Shown: positions 1 to 5,710 of the stretch, piece by piece | Numbering within the stretch: position 1 is the stretch's first letter | How the letters are laid out: every line of letters begins with the position of its first letter | From: JAVBOW01 sp031551595 | GTDB taxonomy: Bacteria; Bacteroidota; Bacteroidia; Bacteroidales; Rikenellaceae | Length of the DNA stretch: 7,509 nucleotides | Direction: 5' to 3' | Assembly: GCA_031551595.1 (NCBI GenBank) | Contig: JAVBNK010000009.1 | Location: 1 to 7,509 of the forward strand | The notes under the pieces: model-generated | Databases searched by the model: none | Told to the model about the DNA's origin: nothing | Seen by the model: the letters and a program-made list of their open reading frames with translations, nothing else | Position numbers and translations under genes: made by a program

Positions 1-8
1 AAATTTCC

Positions 9-16
9 TACTTTTG
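9..16 (+). promoter_or_regulatory. -7 promoter box for aroQ
   Basis: TACTTTTG matches the Bacteroidetes sigma-factor -7 consensus TAnnTTTG in all six fixed positions. It ends 20 bases before the aroQ ATG, which predicts a short 5' leader of roughly 12-16 bases. The -33 region lies outside the window, so only half of the promoter can be judged. Confidence 0.65.
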
Positions 17-36
17 CAATCAAAACCCCTGAAGCC

Positions 37-447
37 ATGAAGTTCCTGATCATAAACGGCCCCAACCTCAACCTGCTCGGCCGGCGGCAACCCGAGATCT
101 ATGGCCCGCAGACCTTCGAAGAGTACCTCCCAGAGCTACGCGCGATGTTCCCGGAGCACACGTTGGAATATTTCCAGTCGAACGTCGAGGGCGGGCTGAT
201 CGACGCGCTCCATGCGGCCGACGGCGACGGGGTGGTGCTCAACGGAGGGGGCTATACCCACACCTCGGTGGCGCTGGCCGACGCCGTGCGCAGCATCGCC
301 GTGCCGGTCGTCGAGGTGCACCTCACCTCGCTCCCGGCACGCGAGGCATACCGCCACACCTCGCTGCTCGCCCCTGCCTGCCGCGGCTCGGTCATGGGTT
401 TCGGGATGGATTCCTACCGGCTTGCCCTGCTGAGTTTTATGAAATAA
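37..447 (+). CDS. aroQ: 3-dehydroquinate dehydratase, type II (AroQ)
   Basis: Catalyses the third step of the shikimate pathway, 3-dehydroquinate to 3-dehydroshikimate, in the cytoplasm. The 136-residue length is slightly below the usual 140-150 but both ends are intact. Family motifs are in order: INGPNLNLLGRR (residues 6-17), EIYG with catalytic Tyr22, SNVEG (48-52), the LNGGGYTHTS loop with Asn69 and His75, EVHLTS with Glu93 and the general acid His95, and Arg102/Arg106. By alignment with the M. tuberculosis enzyme from memory, Arg17, Tyr22, Asn69, His75, His95 and Arg106 occupy the active-site positions. Two segments are slightly unusual: NGGG where NPGA or NAGA is commoner, and TSLPARE where SNVHARE is typical. 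The start is fixed by the promoter 20 bases upstream and by the N-terminal motif beginning at residue 2. No terminator is visible after the TAA. Confidence 0.96.
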   Translation: MKFLIINGPNLNLLGRRQPEIYGPQTFEEYLPELRAMFPEHTLEYFQSNVEGGLIDALHAADGDGVVLNGGGYTHTSVALADAVRSIAVPVVEVHLTSLPAREAYRHTSLLAPACRGSVMGFGMDSYRLALLSFMK

Positions 448-452
448 ATCAT

Positions 453-460
453 TACCTTTG
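453..460 (+). promoter_or_regulatory. -7 promoter box upstream of the DUF4919-type gene
   Basis: TACCTTTG is a full match to TAnnTTTG, lying just after the aroQ stop codon and 49 bases before the ATG at 510. This predicts a start site near 465-468 and a leader of about 43 bases. No clear TTG-type -33 element is seen at the expected distance. It separates the downstream unit transcriptionally from aroQ, although read-through is possible because no terminator lies between them. Confidence 0.65.
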
Positions 461-509
461 CACCTGAAATATGCAATTTAGCGCGAGGACGGCCGTTATG
501 TATTAGATT

Positions 510-1232
510 ATGAAAAAGTTCTTAGCCCTCATATCGCTGGTCGTCCCATTGTTGCTGTGCGCACAAGGCTTGCGCGTGCCCGATAACGACCGCATCCTCA
601 AACAGATCCTCGACCCCTCGTCGCCCCGCTATTATCCGGCGCTGATGATGCGCTACGAAAACAGCGACCGCACGCTCTCGGCCGACGACTACCATTACCT
701 CTATTACGGCTTCGCCTACCAGGAGAATTACCGCCCGCTGGAACCCATGCCCGCCGCCGACAACATGCTGATGATCCTCGACATGGCCCCCGAGCCCGAT
801 TCCACACAGTGCATGAAACTGATCGAATACGGACGCCGGGCCGTCGGGGAGGACCCGTTCAACCCCGCGGTGCTCAACATGCTGGCCTATGCCTACACCA
901 TCCTGGGCGACACGGTGCGTGCACGCGACAACGCTATCAAGGTGGAACGGATCATCGAAACGATCAAAGCTTCCGGCACGGGCCTCGAAGAGCGCTCGCC
1001 GTGGGCCATCCTGGCCTTTTCGCACGCCGACGCGGTGCTGGGGTCGATGGGCCTCGACGCGAAAAAACGCAGGGTCGTTTCCCGTACGGTCGAATTCATC
1101 GACACCGGGGTGCGGAATCCCGCTACGGGATACTTTTTCGACTTCGGGCGGGCCTACTGGGTCAAACCCGAAAAAACGGACAAACCCGAAAAGCGGGGCT
1201 GGGAGATCAACGGGATCAAAGTAAAGCGATAA
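510..1232 (+). CDS. Exported DUF4919-type protein, TPR-like, unknown function
   Basis: A 240-residue protein with an N-terminal signal peptide: Lys2-Lys3, then a hydrophobic run over residues 4-16. Cleavage is most likely after Ala18, leaving an N-terminal Gln, or nearby. Cys17 lacks a proper lipobox, so I favour a periplasmic or secreted protein over a lipoprotein. Residues 41-78 carry the aromatic-rich block (YYPALMMRYE, then DDYHYLYYGF and QENYRPLE) that I recognise from DUF4919 proteins of Bacteroidetes; the family name is from memory. Residues 102-146 read like one TPR-like helical pair (AVGEDPFNPAVLNMLAYAYT, then DTVRARDNAIK). The C-terminus has the aromatic GYFFDFGRAYW stretch (207-217) and a basic tail. 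The function of the family is unknown to me. The gap to the next gene is only 48 bp with no promoter box or terminator, suggesting co-transcription with the C11 peptidase gene. Confidence 0.85.
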   Translation: MKKFLALISLVVPLLLCAQGLRVPDNDRILKQILDPSSPRYYPALMMRYENSDRTLSADDYHYLYYGFAYQENYRPLEPMPAADNMLMILDMAPEPDSTQCMKLIEYGRRAVGEDPFNPAVLNMLAYAYTILGDTVRARDNAIKVERIIETIKASGTGLEERSPWAILAFSHADAVLGSMGLDAKKRRVVSRTVEFIDTGVRNPATGYFFDFGRAYWVKPEKTDKPEKRGWEINGIKVKR

Positions 1233-1280
1233 CCATCTTCCCGCAAAAGACATTTTAAGAAAAATAAAAACAGACCCTGT

Positions 1281-2510
1281 ATGTTCAGAAATTTACGATC
1301 CATCCTGTGGCTGCTGCCGTTAGTGACGCTCGCAGGTTGCGGCGATTTCGACCAGACGGCCGAATATTCAGGCTACGAAATCGTGGAGGACGGCCAGCGC
1401 ACGCTGCTGGTCTACCTGGCGATGGACAACAGCCTGTCGGGCTATGCCAACACCAACATCCGCGCCCTGCGGGACGGAGTCTCGCGCAAGTCGCTCGCCA
1501 AAGGGCGCGTGCTGGTCTACAAGGACGTCGGCGGCACCCCCCTGCTGCTCGAAGTAAAGGTGGACAAGGCCAATAAAGCCTCTGTCGATACACTGAAGCG
1601 TTATTCCAGCCAGGATTCGGCCGACCCGGCCATACTGCGCGCGGTGGTTTCCGATGTCAAACAGATCGCCCCCGGGCGCAGCTACGGCCTGGTGATCGGT
1701 TCGCACGCCTCGGGATGGCTGCCCCCCGCAAGTCAAACCCAGGGTACGTTCGGCGCCGGATTCCGGATGCTCAAAGCGCAGACAGAACCCTTGACCCCGG
1801 AAGGACGGCCTTATCCGCTCACCCGCACCCTGATGACCGAGGGCTCAACGCAGGAGATGACCGTTGCCCAATTCGCAAACGCTGTCGATGACGGCCAGTT
1901 CGAATTCATCGTCTTCGACGCCTGCTACATGGCAGGTGTGGAAACGGTATACGCGCTACGCAACAAGGCGAAATGGATCGTCGGCTCGCCCGCTGAGATT
2001 ATTGCCAATGGAATGCCCTACGACCTGCTCGTGGGCGACCTGATGGCCCCCACGCCCAAACTCGACGCAGTATGCAGGAAATATTACGACTATTATAATG
2101 CCTCGTATGACCGTTCGGCGACGATCACCCTGTTCGACTGTTCGAAAATGGAGGCCCTGGCCGCAGCCACCGCCCCTGTCATCGCCGCATACGCGACAGC
2201 CATACCCGTCATGAACGTATCGTCGTTGCAGTATTTCGACCGTCCGTGGAGCCGTGCGCCCAAGGCGTTCTTCGACCTGAAGGAGTTCATCCACATCCTC
2301 GCCGGGTCGCCGGGCCCGCTGGTGACGGCTTTCGATGCGGCGCTGGCCGATGCCATAGTGTGCGAATACCACACGGCCCAGATCCTGCGCACGATCCCCG
2401 TCAATACCTGCTGCGGGGCGACCTCGTTCATCCCCGTCAACTCGATGGGCACGACGATCAACAACTTCTACACACAGACCGACTGGGCGCAACGGGTTTA
2501 TCCGGACTAA
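1281..2510 (+). CDS. Clostripain-family (C11) cysteine peptidase, lipoprotein
   Basis: A 409-residue predicted surface or periplasmic lipoprotein. The hydrophobic N-terminus ends in the lipobox LAGC (residues 17-20), so Cys20 should be lipidated. The C11 fold is indicated by RTLLVYLAMDNSLSGYANTN (40-59), the strand and catalytic His in YGLVIGSHASGWLP (His142), and the catalytic Cys in FIVFDACYMAGVETVYAL (Cys215) followed by GSPAEIIANGMPYD. This is the Cys/His dyad order of clan CD peptidases. C11 enzymes generally cleave after Lys or Arg and are often self-activated; whether this one is cannot be read here. About 73 residues separate His142 and Cys215, with a loop at about 149-195 containing several Arg and Lys residues that could hold an activation site. 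The C-terminal segment (GATSFIP, ending DWAQRVYPD) is complete. Probably transcribed with the upstream DUF4919-type gene. Substrate unknown. Confidence 0.93.
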   Translation: MFRNLRSILWLLPLVTLAGCGDFDQTAEYSGYEIVEDGQRTLLVYLAMDNSLSGYANTNIRALRDGVSRKSLAKGRVLVYKDVGGTPLLLEVKVDKANKASVDTLKRYSSQDSADPAILRAVVSDVKQIAPGRSYGLVIGSHASGWLPPASQTQGTFGAGFRMLKAQTEPLTPEGRPYPLTRTLMTEGSTQEMTVAQFANAVDDGQFEFIVFDACYMAGVETVYALRNKAKWIVGSPAEIIANGMPYDLLVGDLMAPTPKLDAVCRKYYDYYNASYDRSATITLFDCSKMEALAAATAPVIAAYATAIPVMNVSSLQYFDRPWSRAPKAFFDLKEFIHILAGSPGPLVTAFDAALADAIVCEYHTAQILRTIPVNTCCGATSFIPVNSMGTTINNFYTQTDWAQRVYPD

Positions 2511-2524
2511 ACCGGACTTACCCC

Positions 2525-2669
2525 GCAACGACAATAACCCGCCCGCAGCCAAGCTACGAGGTATCCACAGGGCTTCGATCGCCTGCGGGTAATCGCAACA
2601 TCCCGGAGAACGGATTCCGCAACCGCGGGATATGATATGGATTATCGCCCTGAACGGCGGGGTATTTAA
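2525..2669 (+). repeat. Dispersed intergenic palindromic repeat, copy 1
   Basis: Starts 14 bp after the peptidase stop codon. It shares blocks in the same order with copy 2 at 5711-5851: GCAACGACAAT at the left end (2525-2535), GGCTnCGATnGCC, ATCGC, TCCCGG, CCGCA...GCGGGAT, and CCCTGA(A)CGGCGGGGTATTTAA at the right end. Internal hairpin A pairs 2576-2583 with 2588-2595 (one mismatch and one G-T pair). The stretch from 2551 also matches copy 3, including AAGCTACGAGGTAT. Near both ends a CGRGGTAT motif recurs (2558-2564 and 2657-2664). The conserved right end also forms AACGGCGG (2653-2660) against CCGCCGTT (2677-2684). There are no ORFs or target-site duplications that I can see, so this is a REP- or MITE-like element by appearance only. 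Confidence 0.7.
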
Positions 2670-2834
2670 AAAGCGACCGCCGTTTTGCAGAGGTTCTGTC
2701 GCCGTTCGACAGCATTTGTAATCGGCCTGCCTGAGGAACGGGGCAACCGTTGCAAAATCATCTCTTTTTAGACCCCATCCGTTTTTAACCTCTAAAGGTT
2801 CAATTCCCCCGCAATTTACTGCGTTTTGCATTTA
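2670..2834. other. Non-coding stretch between inverted repeat copies 1 and 3
   Basis: No promoter box or convincing gene is visible. Small stem-loops are present: CTGTCG (2696-2701) with CGACAG (2707-2712), and AACCT (2787-2791) with AGGTT (2796-2800). The word TTGCA plus A or T runs recurs in both orientations (about 2684-2689, 2750-2756 and 2823-2830). An open frame on the - strand crosses this stretch, but it continues into the antisense of the peptidase gene and looks like a chance ORF. The stretch is bounded by two copies of the repeat facing each other, so it may be part of a larger composite repeat. Confidence 0.4.
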
Positions 2835-2928
2835 CATTCCGCGACTGCGGGGGCGAAATCGAAGATTTCGAGCCGCGGGATGTTACAGTTGCCTGCGGCA
2901 ACCGCGCCCTTACAATACCCCGTAGCTT
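2835..2928 (-). repeat. Dispersed intergenic palindromic repeat, copy 3 (inverted)
   Basis: Read on the - strand from 2928, it begins AAGCTACGGGGTATT, matching AAGCTACGAGGTAT of copy 1 at 2551. It then continues in the same order with AGGGC, hairpin A (GTTGCC/GGCAAC, + strand 2888-2893 and 2897-2902), AACATCCCG, and CCGCA..CGCGG(A)ATG at its far end. Between the last two blocks it carries its own perfect hairpin, CGAAATC (2854-2860) with GATTTCG (2864-2870), in place of the unrelated spacer of the other copies. Conservation of blocks and paired stems with divergent sequence between them fits a structured repeat family rather than a recent duplication. Confidence 0.6.
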
Positions 2929-2981
2929 CAGTCACTCATGCTGCACATGGGTTTCCTCCCCGCGGCCCGGCGTAACTCAGG

Positions 2982-2989
2982 TACACTTG
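2982..2989 (+). promoter_or_regulatory. Possible weak -7 promoter box for a hairpin-rich transcript
   Basis: TACACTTG differs from TAnnTTTG at one fixed position. A start about 5-8 bases downstream would fall right at the base of the first large stem-loop (2997-3025). No good -33 element is seen, so this is a weak call. Confidence 0.2.
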
Positions 2990-2995
2990 GTTCTG

Positions 2996-3220
2996 CCCCC
3001 GCTCGCAGCGTCGGTTGCTGCGGGGTGGTTCATTCCCTGAAAGGCCAAACCGCCATGCGCTAAAGTGCATGGGTTCAATATGGGGAACAGGTTTCCCTCC
3101 CCGGGTTGTTCCGCCGCCCTGAAGGGGCGGAGAGCGGCGATGGAAAATAAAACAGAAATAGCCAAGCCAGGATAAAAATCCATAGGAACTTAACCCCCTG
3201 CAATCTCATTGCAAGGGGTC
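2996..3220 (+). other. Hairpin-rich non-coding region, candidate structured RNA
   Basis: Five stem-loops follow one another: CCCCGC (2997-3002) with GCGGGG (3020-3025), extended by AGC/GCT; CCATGCGC (3053-3060) with GTGCATGG (3065-3072), eight pairs with one G-T around a TAAA loop; GGGAA (3083-3087) with TTCCC (3093-3097); CCGCCC (3114-3119) with GGGCGG (3125-3130); and CCCCTGCAAT (3195-3204) with ATTGCAAGGGG (3208-3218), ten pairs with one bulged base. A strong terminator follows at 3241-3268. I do not recognise RNase P, tmRNA, 6S or SRP RNA signatures in it. Most hairpins would also fold on the - strand, so the strand is uncertain; + is preferred because of the possible promoter box and the T-tract side of the terminator. 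A 68-codon - strand ORF (2977-3183) overlaps it and is not called. Confidence 0.35.
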
Positions 3221-3240
3221 GACCATCATTCAGGCAATGA

Positions 3241-3268
3241 AAGAGCCGGCCTTACGGGGCCGGCTTTT
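3241..3268 (+). terminator. Strong bidirectional intrinsic terminator
   Basis: AAGAGCCGGCC (3241-3251) pairs with GGCCGGCTTTT (3258-3268), eleven pairs including one G-T, around the six-base loop TTACGG. On the + strand it runs into TTTTCTT, a good U-tract. On the - strand it is followed by CTTTCATT, a weaker tract. It lies between the hairpin-rich region and xseB and should end transcription from both sides. The loop contains the xseB stop codon (TTA on the + strand, 3252-3254), so half of the stem is coding sequence for the XseB C-terminus. Confidence 0.85.
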
Positions 3269-3458
3269 CTTCGCTCAGGACCTGCTGTACGTCGGCCTCG
3301 GCCTTCGCCAGCTTTCCGCGGCATAATTTAATGAGTTCCGTGGCACGTTTTACGTGCGCGGCCAACTGGTCGATGTCGAAATCCTCGCGTTCGAATTTCG
3401 CAAGGATCGACTCGATCTCGGCGATCGCATCGCCATATCCGGGAGTCTTTTTTTCCAT
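3252..3458 (-). CDS. xseB: Exodeoxyribonuclease VII small subunit (XseB)
   Basis: Small subunit of exonuclease VII, which with XseA degrades single-stranded DNA into short oligonucleotides. The 68 residues are a little shorter than the E. coli protein (about 80). The pattern is typical: a short polar N-terminus, then YGDAIAEIESILAKFE (8-23), DFDIDQLAAHVKRATELIKL (26-45) and CRGKLAKAEADVQQVL (46-61), predicted to form the helical hairpin that coats the XseA C-terminal coil. The last residues (EEKPAP) are encoded within the terminator stem. It follows xseA on the same strand after a 120-bp gap, larger than the overlap or short gap often seen for this pair. No promoter box lies in that gap, so expression probably depends on the xseA transcript. 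Confidence 0.9.
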   Translation of the reverse strand: MEKKTPGYGDAIAEIESILAKFEREDFDIDQLAAHVKRATELIKLCRGKLAKAEADVQQVLSEEKPAP

Positions 3459-3578
3459 ATCGTTATTCTGTTCACATAAATACTGTCAATGCGCCGCCGG
3501 CGGAGGCTGCATGAGAGCCAACGGCGAACCCGCCGGGGGTGCGGCAGGCTGGCGGCCCTGCATGGCAAGGCCGATATT

Positions 3579-4889
3579 TTATTCCACATCTTCCACTCTG
3601 GCGGCGATACGGCCGTGCGCCAGGGTAATTTCAAGCGGCTGGCCGGGCGAAGTGCGGCGGCTGTCGCGCAGCACACGCCCCTCCGCACGCACTACGGCAA
3701 ACCCCAACGCAAGGATGCGTGCCGGATCGTGGGCATCCGCGCGGCCCGACATCAGTTCCAGTCGGTTACGCTGCACCTGCAACCACCGCGCAGGTCGTTC
3801 GGCCATCAGGGTGCGGAGCCCGGCAAGCCTCTCCGTCCGCCGTTCGAGCATGGCGGCGCTACGGTAGTGCAGTACGGCCTGCAGGTCGCCGATCCGGCGG
3901 TCGAGCGTGCGGGTCATGGCCGTCGCTGTGCGCGAAAGCTCCACCGCATGGCGTACCGCAAGCCTGCGGGCAACGTCCAGCATCGCCGCGGCCTGCTGCC
4001 GCAGGCGCGAATCCATCGCCCCGAGGTAGTCCCACTCCCCCTCCACCCTGTCCACCAGCCATGCGGCCACGGCGGTCGGGGTCTTCAGTTCGACCGCAGC
4101 CACCATATCGGCCACGCTGTGGTCCTTATCGTGCCCGATGCCCGTGATGACCGGCAGCGGGAATTGGGCGATGTGGGAGCAAAGGCGGTAATTATTGAAA
4201 CATTCCAGGTCGCCCTGCGATCCCCCGCCGCGGATCAGCGCCACCGCATCGAACCCGTCGGCACGTTCGGCAATGGCGTCCAGTGCGGCGATGATCGAGT
4301 CGGCGGCGGCATCGCCCTGCATGAAAGCGTCGAAAAGTTCCGTTTCGAAACGCCACGGGCCGGCCGTCAATTCGCGCATGAAATCCTGGCAGCCCGCCGC
4401 ATTGCGCGACGACAGCACCGCGATGCGCTGCACCAGCGGCGGCAGCCCCAATTCGCGGTTCATCTCGAATACGCCGTCCTTCCGAAGTTGTTCGACGGTC
4501 TGGCGGCGGGCGGCCTCCACGTCGCCCAGCGTGTAGGCGGGGTCGATATCGCCGACGACCAGCGACAGCCCGTAAACCTCGTGGTAGCTCACCGACACGC
4601 GCAGCAGCAACTTCATGCCGGGGGCGATGTCGCTGCCCGTGGCCGAGCGGAAGTGCGACGCGATCGCGCCCCACGACGAGCGCCACGCCACGGCCGAAGC
4701 CTGGGCCTGCGCCAACTCGCGCCGTCCGCCTTTCTCCACGAGCTGCATGTAGCAATGTCCCGAATAGTTGACCTTCAGCTCGCTCACCTCGGCCACCACC
4801 CAATACGAAAGCGGCAAGGCGCTCTCCAGGCCGCGTTTGATCATCGTCTGGAGTTCGAGCAGGGTGATATGGGACGAAGGAGAGGTCAT
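3579..4889 (-). CDS. xseA: Exodeoxyribonuclease VII large subunit (XseA)
   Basis: Catalytic subunit of exonuclease VII, active on single-stranded DNA from both ends in repair and processing. With the ATG at 4889 the protein is 436 residues, normal for the family. It has an N-terminal OB-fold (about 7-112, including LPLSYWVVAEVSELKVN and GHCYMQL). A nuclease domain follows with IAVLSSRNAAGCQDF (Asp169), RGGGSQGDLECFN (Arg220), GIGHDKDHSVADMVA (His253, Asp256) and TPTA (270-273), then a long Arg/Ala-rich coiled coil (about 283-380). The C-terminal LALGFAVVR...HGRIAARV block is the usual ending. Asp169, Arg220, His253 and Asp256 correspond by my alignment to residues implicated in E. coli XseA. 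An in-frame TTG at 4898 would add three residues but sits inside the promoter box, so the ATG at 4889 is preferred. Probably co-transcribed with xseB. Confidence 0.95.
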   Translation of the reverse strand: MTSPSSHITLLELQTMIKRGLESALPLSYWVVAEVSELKVNYSGHCYMQLVEKGGRRELAQAQASAVAWRSSWGAIASHFRSATGSDIAPGMKLLLRVSVSYHEVYGLSLVVGDIDPAYTLGDVEAARRQTVEQLRKDGVFEMNRELGLPPLVQRIAVLSSRNAAGCQDFMRELTAGPWRFETELFDAFMQGDAAADSIIAALDAIAERADGFDAVALIRGGGSQGDLECFNNYRLCSHIAQFPLPVITGIGHDKDHSVADMVAAVELKTPTAVAAWLVDRVEGEWDYLGAMDSRLRQQAAAMLDVARRLAVRHAVELSRTATAMTRTLDRRIGDLQAVLHYRSAAMLERRTERLAGLRTLMAERPARWLQVQRNRLELMSGRADAHDPARILALGFAVVRAEGRVLRDSRRTSPGQPLEITLAHGRIAARVEDVE

Positions 4890-4895
4890 GCATTG

Positions 4896-4903
4896 CAAAT
4901 GTA
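4896..4903 (-). promoter_or_regulatory. -7 promoter box for xseA, close to the start codon
   Basis: On the - strand TACATTTG is a full TAnnTTTG match. Only six bases separate it from the ATG at 4889, so transcription should begin at or within a few bases of the start codon, giving a leaderless or nearly leaderless mRNA. No convincing TTG -33 element is visible upstream. Confidence 0.55.
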
Positions 4904-4915
4904 CTGAAATTTTCC

Positions 4916-4923
4916 TATCTTTA
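4916..4923 (+). promoter_or_regulatory. Possible -7 box for the exported gene at 5053
   Basis: TATCTTTA matches TAnnTTTG except for the final base. It lies 12 bases from the opposing xseA box, so the two would form a tight divergent promoter pair. It predicts a leader of about 120 bases with the hairpins described next. No better box is present before 5053. Confidence 0.4.
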
Positions 4924-4947
4924 CACCCACGCCGGTTACTACGGATT

Positions 4948-5003
4948 GTTCCGCCCGGAAGGGCGTATCGGAACTTGGCGGATTTTTTATAGAATTATCC
5001 GCC
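4948..5003 (+). other. Two-hairpin leader upstream of the gene at 5053
   Basis: A first stem pairs GTTCC (4948-4952) with GGAAC (4970-4974) and holds an inner stem CGCCC (4952-4956)/GGGCG (4961-4965) around a GGAA tetraloop. A second, GGCGGAT (4977-4983), pairs with ATCCGCC (4997-5003). A run of six T (4983-4988) begins eight bases after the first stem and lies at the start of the second loop, so the first hairpin plus T-run could act as a weak terminator. Whether this regulates the downstream gene cannot be told from sequence alone. Confidence 0.4.
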
Positions 5004-5052
5004 GGGCCGCATCTGCGTGACAAGCAAACCGACACCATAAAACACGTCAGCG

Positions 5053-5688
5053 ATGAAAAAACTATTGACATTGACGGCTGCGGCATTATGCGCCGCTTCG
5101 CTGGCCGCCGGGCCGTTGGCCGTCGCCGGGCCCGACGGCAAGGCGGTGGAGGAAGCGGCGGCGTTCACCGCAGAGAAGGACGCCGGGCCGGACGGCGCGT
5201 GGAGCACCTACAAACCGGCGGACTTCTACGCCCTGCTCGACCGGTTCGACAACAGGAACCCCGGCTACTATCCCGGGGCCAACCAATGGGCATCCGGCAT
5301 AGTGAAGACCGTCGTGCCGCAGGAGTTGATGAACGTATTGGAGGGCTACCGGCACAAACGGCGTACTGAAAAGTTTATGGCCCTGATCTATTTCGACCGT
5401 GAAGGACGCATCGTCACCTCCGAATTCCGTCTGTCCGGCGCCCTGGCCCAAGTGGTCACGCCCCAACATATCCGGACGATCTACGACAACCTGATGAAAG
5501 AACGGGTTCCCATCGAGCCGACCTTCGATCCGGACTCAAAGTACGTGCAACTGGAGAGAAAATATTGGCGGGAACGGGTGGAGCATATCCGGAATGAGAA
5601 TAAAGGGGAAGGGAAAAGCAACGAACTGTTCTGCGTCAGGTGCAACCTGACGGGAGGAGGCACCGCCGAAGGATTCTACAGGCAGTAA
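5053..5688 (+). CDS. Exported protein of unknown function (211 aa)
   Basis: A signal peptide is clear: MKK, a hydrophobic Leu/Ala/Thr stretch to about residue 19, and possible cleavage after Ala19 or after Ala25 (AVA). The mature protein has an Ala/Glu-rich linker (30-49), then a compact domain starting YKPADFYALLDRF (53-65) and YYPGANQWASGIVKTVVPQE (72-91). It continues with FMALIYFDREGRIVTSEFRL (108-127), which alternates like two beta strands around a DxxG turn, somewhat like the C-terminal domains of TonB-type proteins. The end has a CVRCN motif with two closely spaced cysteines. The middle block resembles Bacteroides DUF5043 proteins, but that is from memory and unsure. It shares no obvious sequence with its neighbours. 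The ATG is followed directly by the signal peptide, which supports the start. No function can be assigned. Confidence 0.8.
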   Translation: MKKLLTLTAAALCAASLAAGPLAVAGPDGKAVEEAAAFTAEKDAGPDGAWSTYKPADFYALLDRFDNRNPGYYPGANQWASGIVKTVVPQELMNVLEGYRHKRRTEKFMALIYFDREGRIVTSEFRLSGALAQVVTPQHIRTIYDNLMKERVPIEPTFDPDSKYVQLERKYWRERVEHIRNENKGEGKSNELFCVRCNLTGGGTAEGFYRQ

Positions 5689-5710
5689 GCAATCCGGAAA
5701 AGGAACAAGG

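Noticed and set aside
2561..2569. DnaA-box-like GTATCCACA
   Set aside because: A single one-mismatch box without AT-rich DNA, further boxes or dnaA nearby does not indicate an origin; it lies inside the repeat.
2796..2811. tRNA T-arm-like AGGTTCAATTCCCCCG
   Set aside because: No matching acceptor, D or anticodon arms could be found around it on either strand.
1956..2831. Long - strand open frame of 291 codons
   Set aside because: Most of it is antisense to the well-supported C11 peptidase gene. In GC-rich DNA such frames are expected, and no promoter box or family motif supports it.
3140..3175. 11-codon + strand ORF starting ATGGAAAATAAAACAG
   Set aside because: Too short, with no ribosome-binding or conservation evidence.
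3489..4907. Long + strand open frame of 472 codons
   Set aside because: It is entirely antisense to xseA. The translation is rich in Arg, His and Gly as expected for a shadow frame, while xseA has all family motifs.
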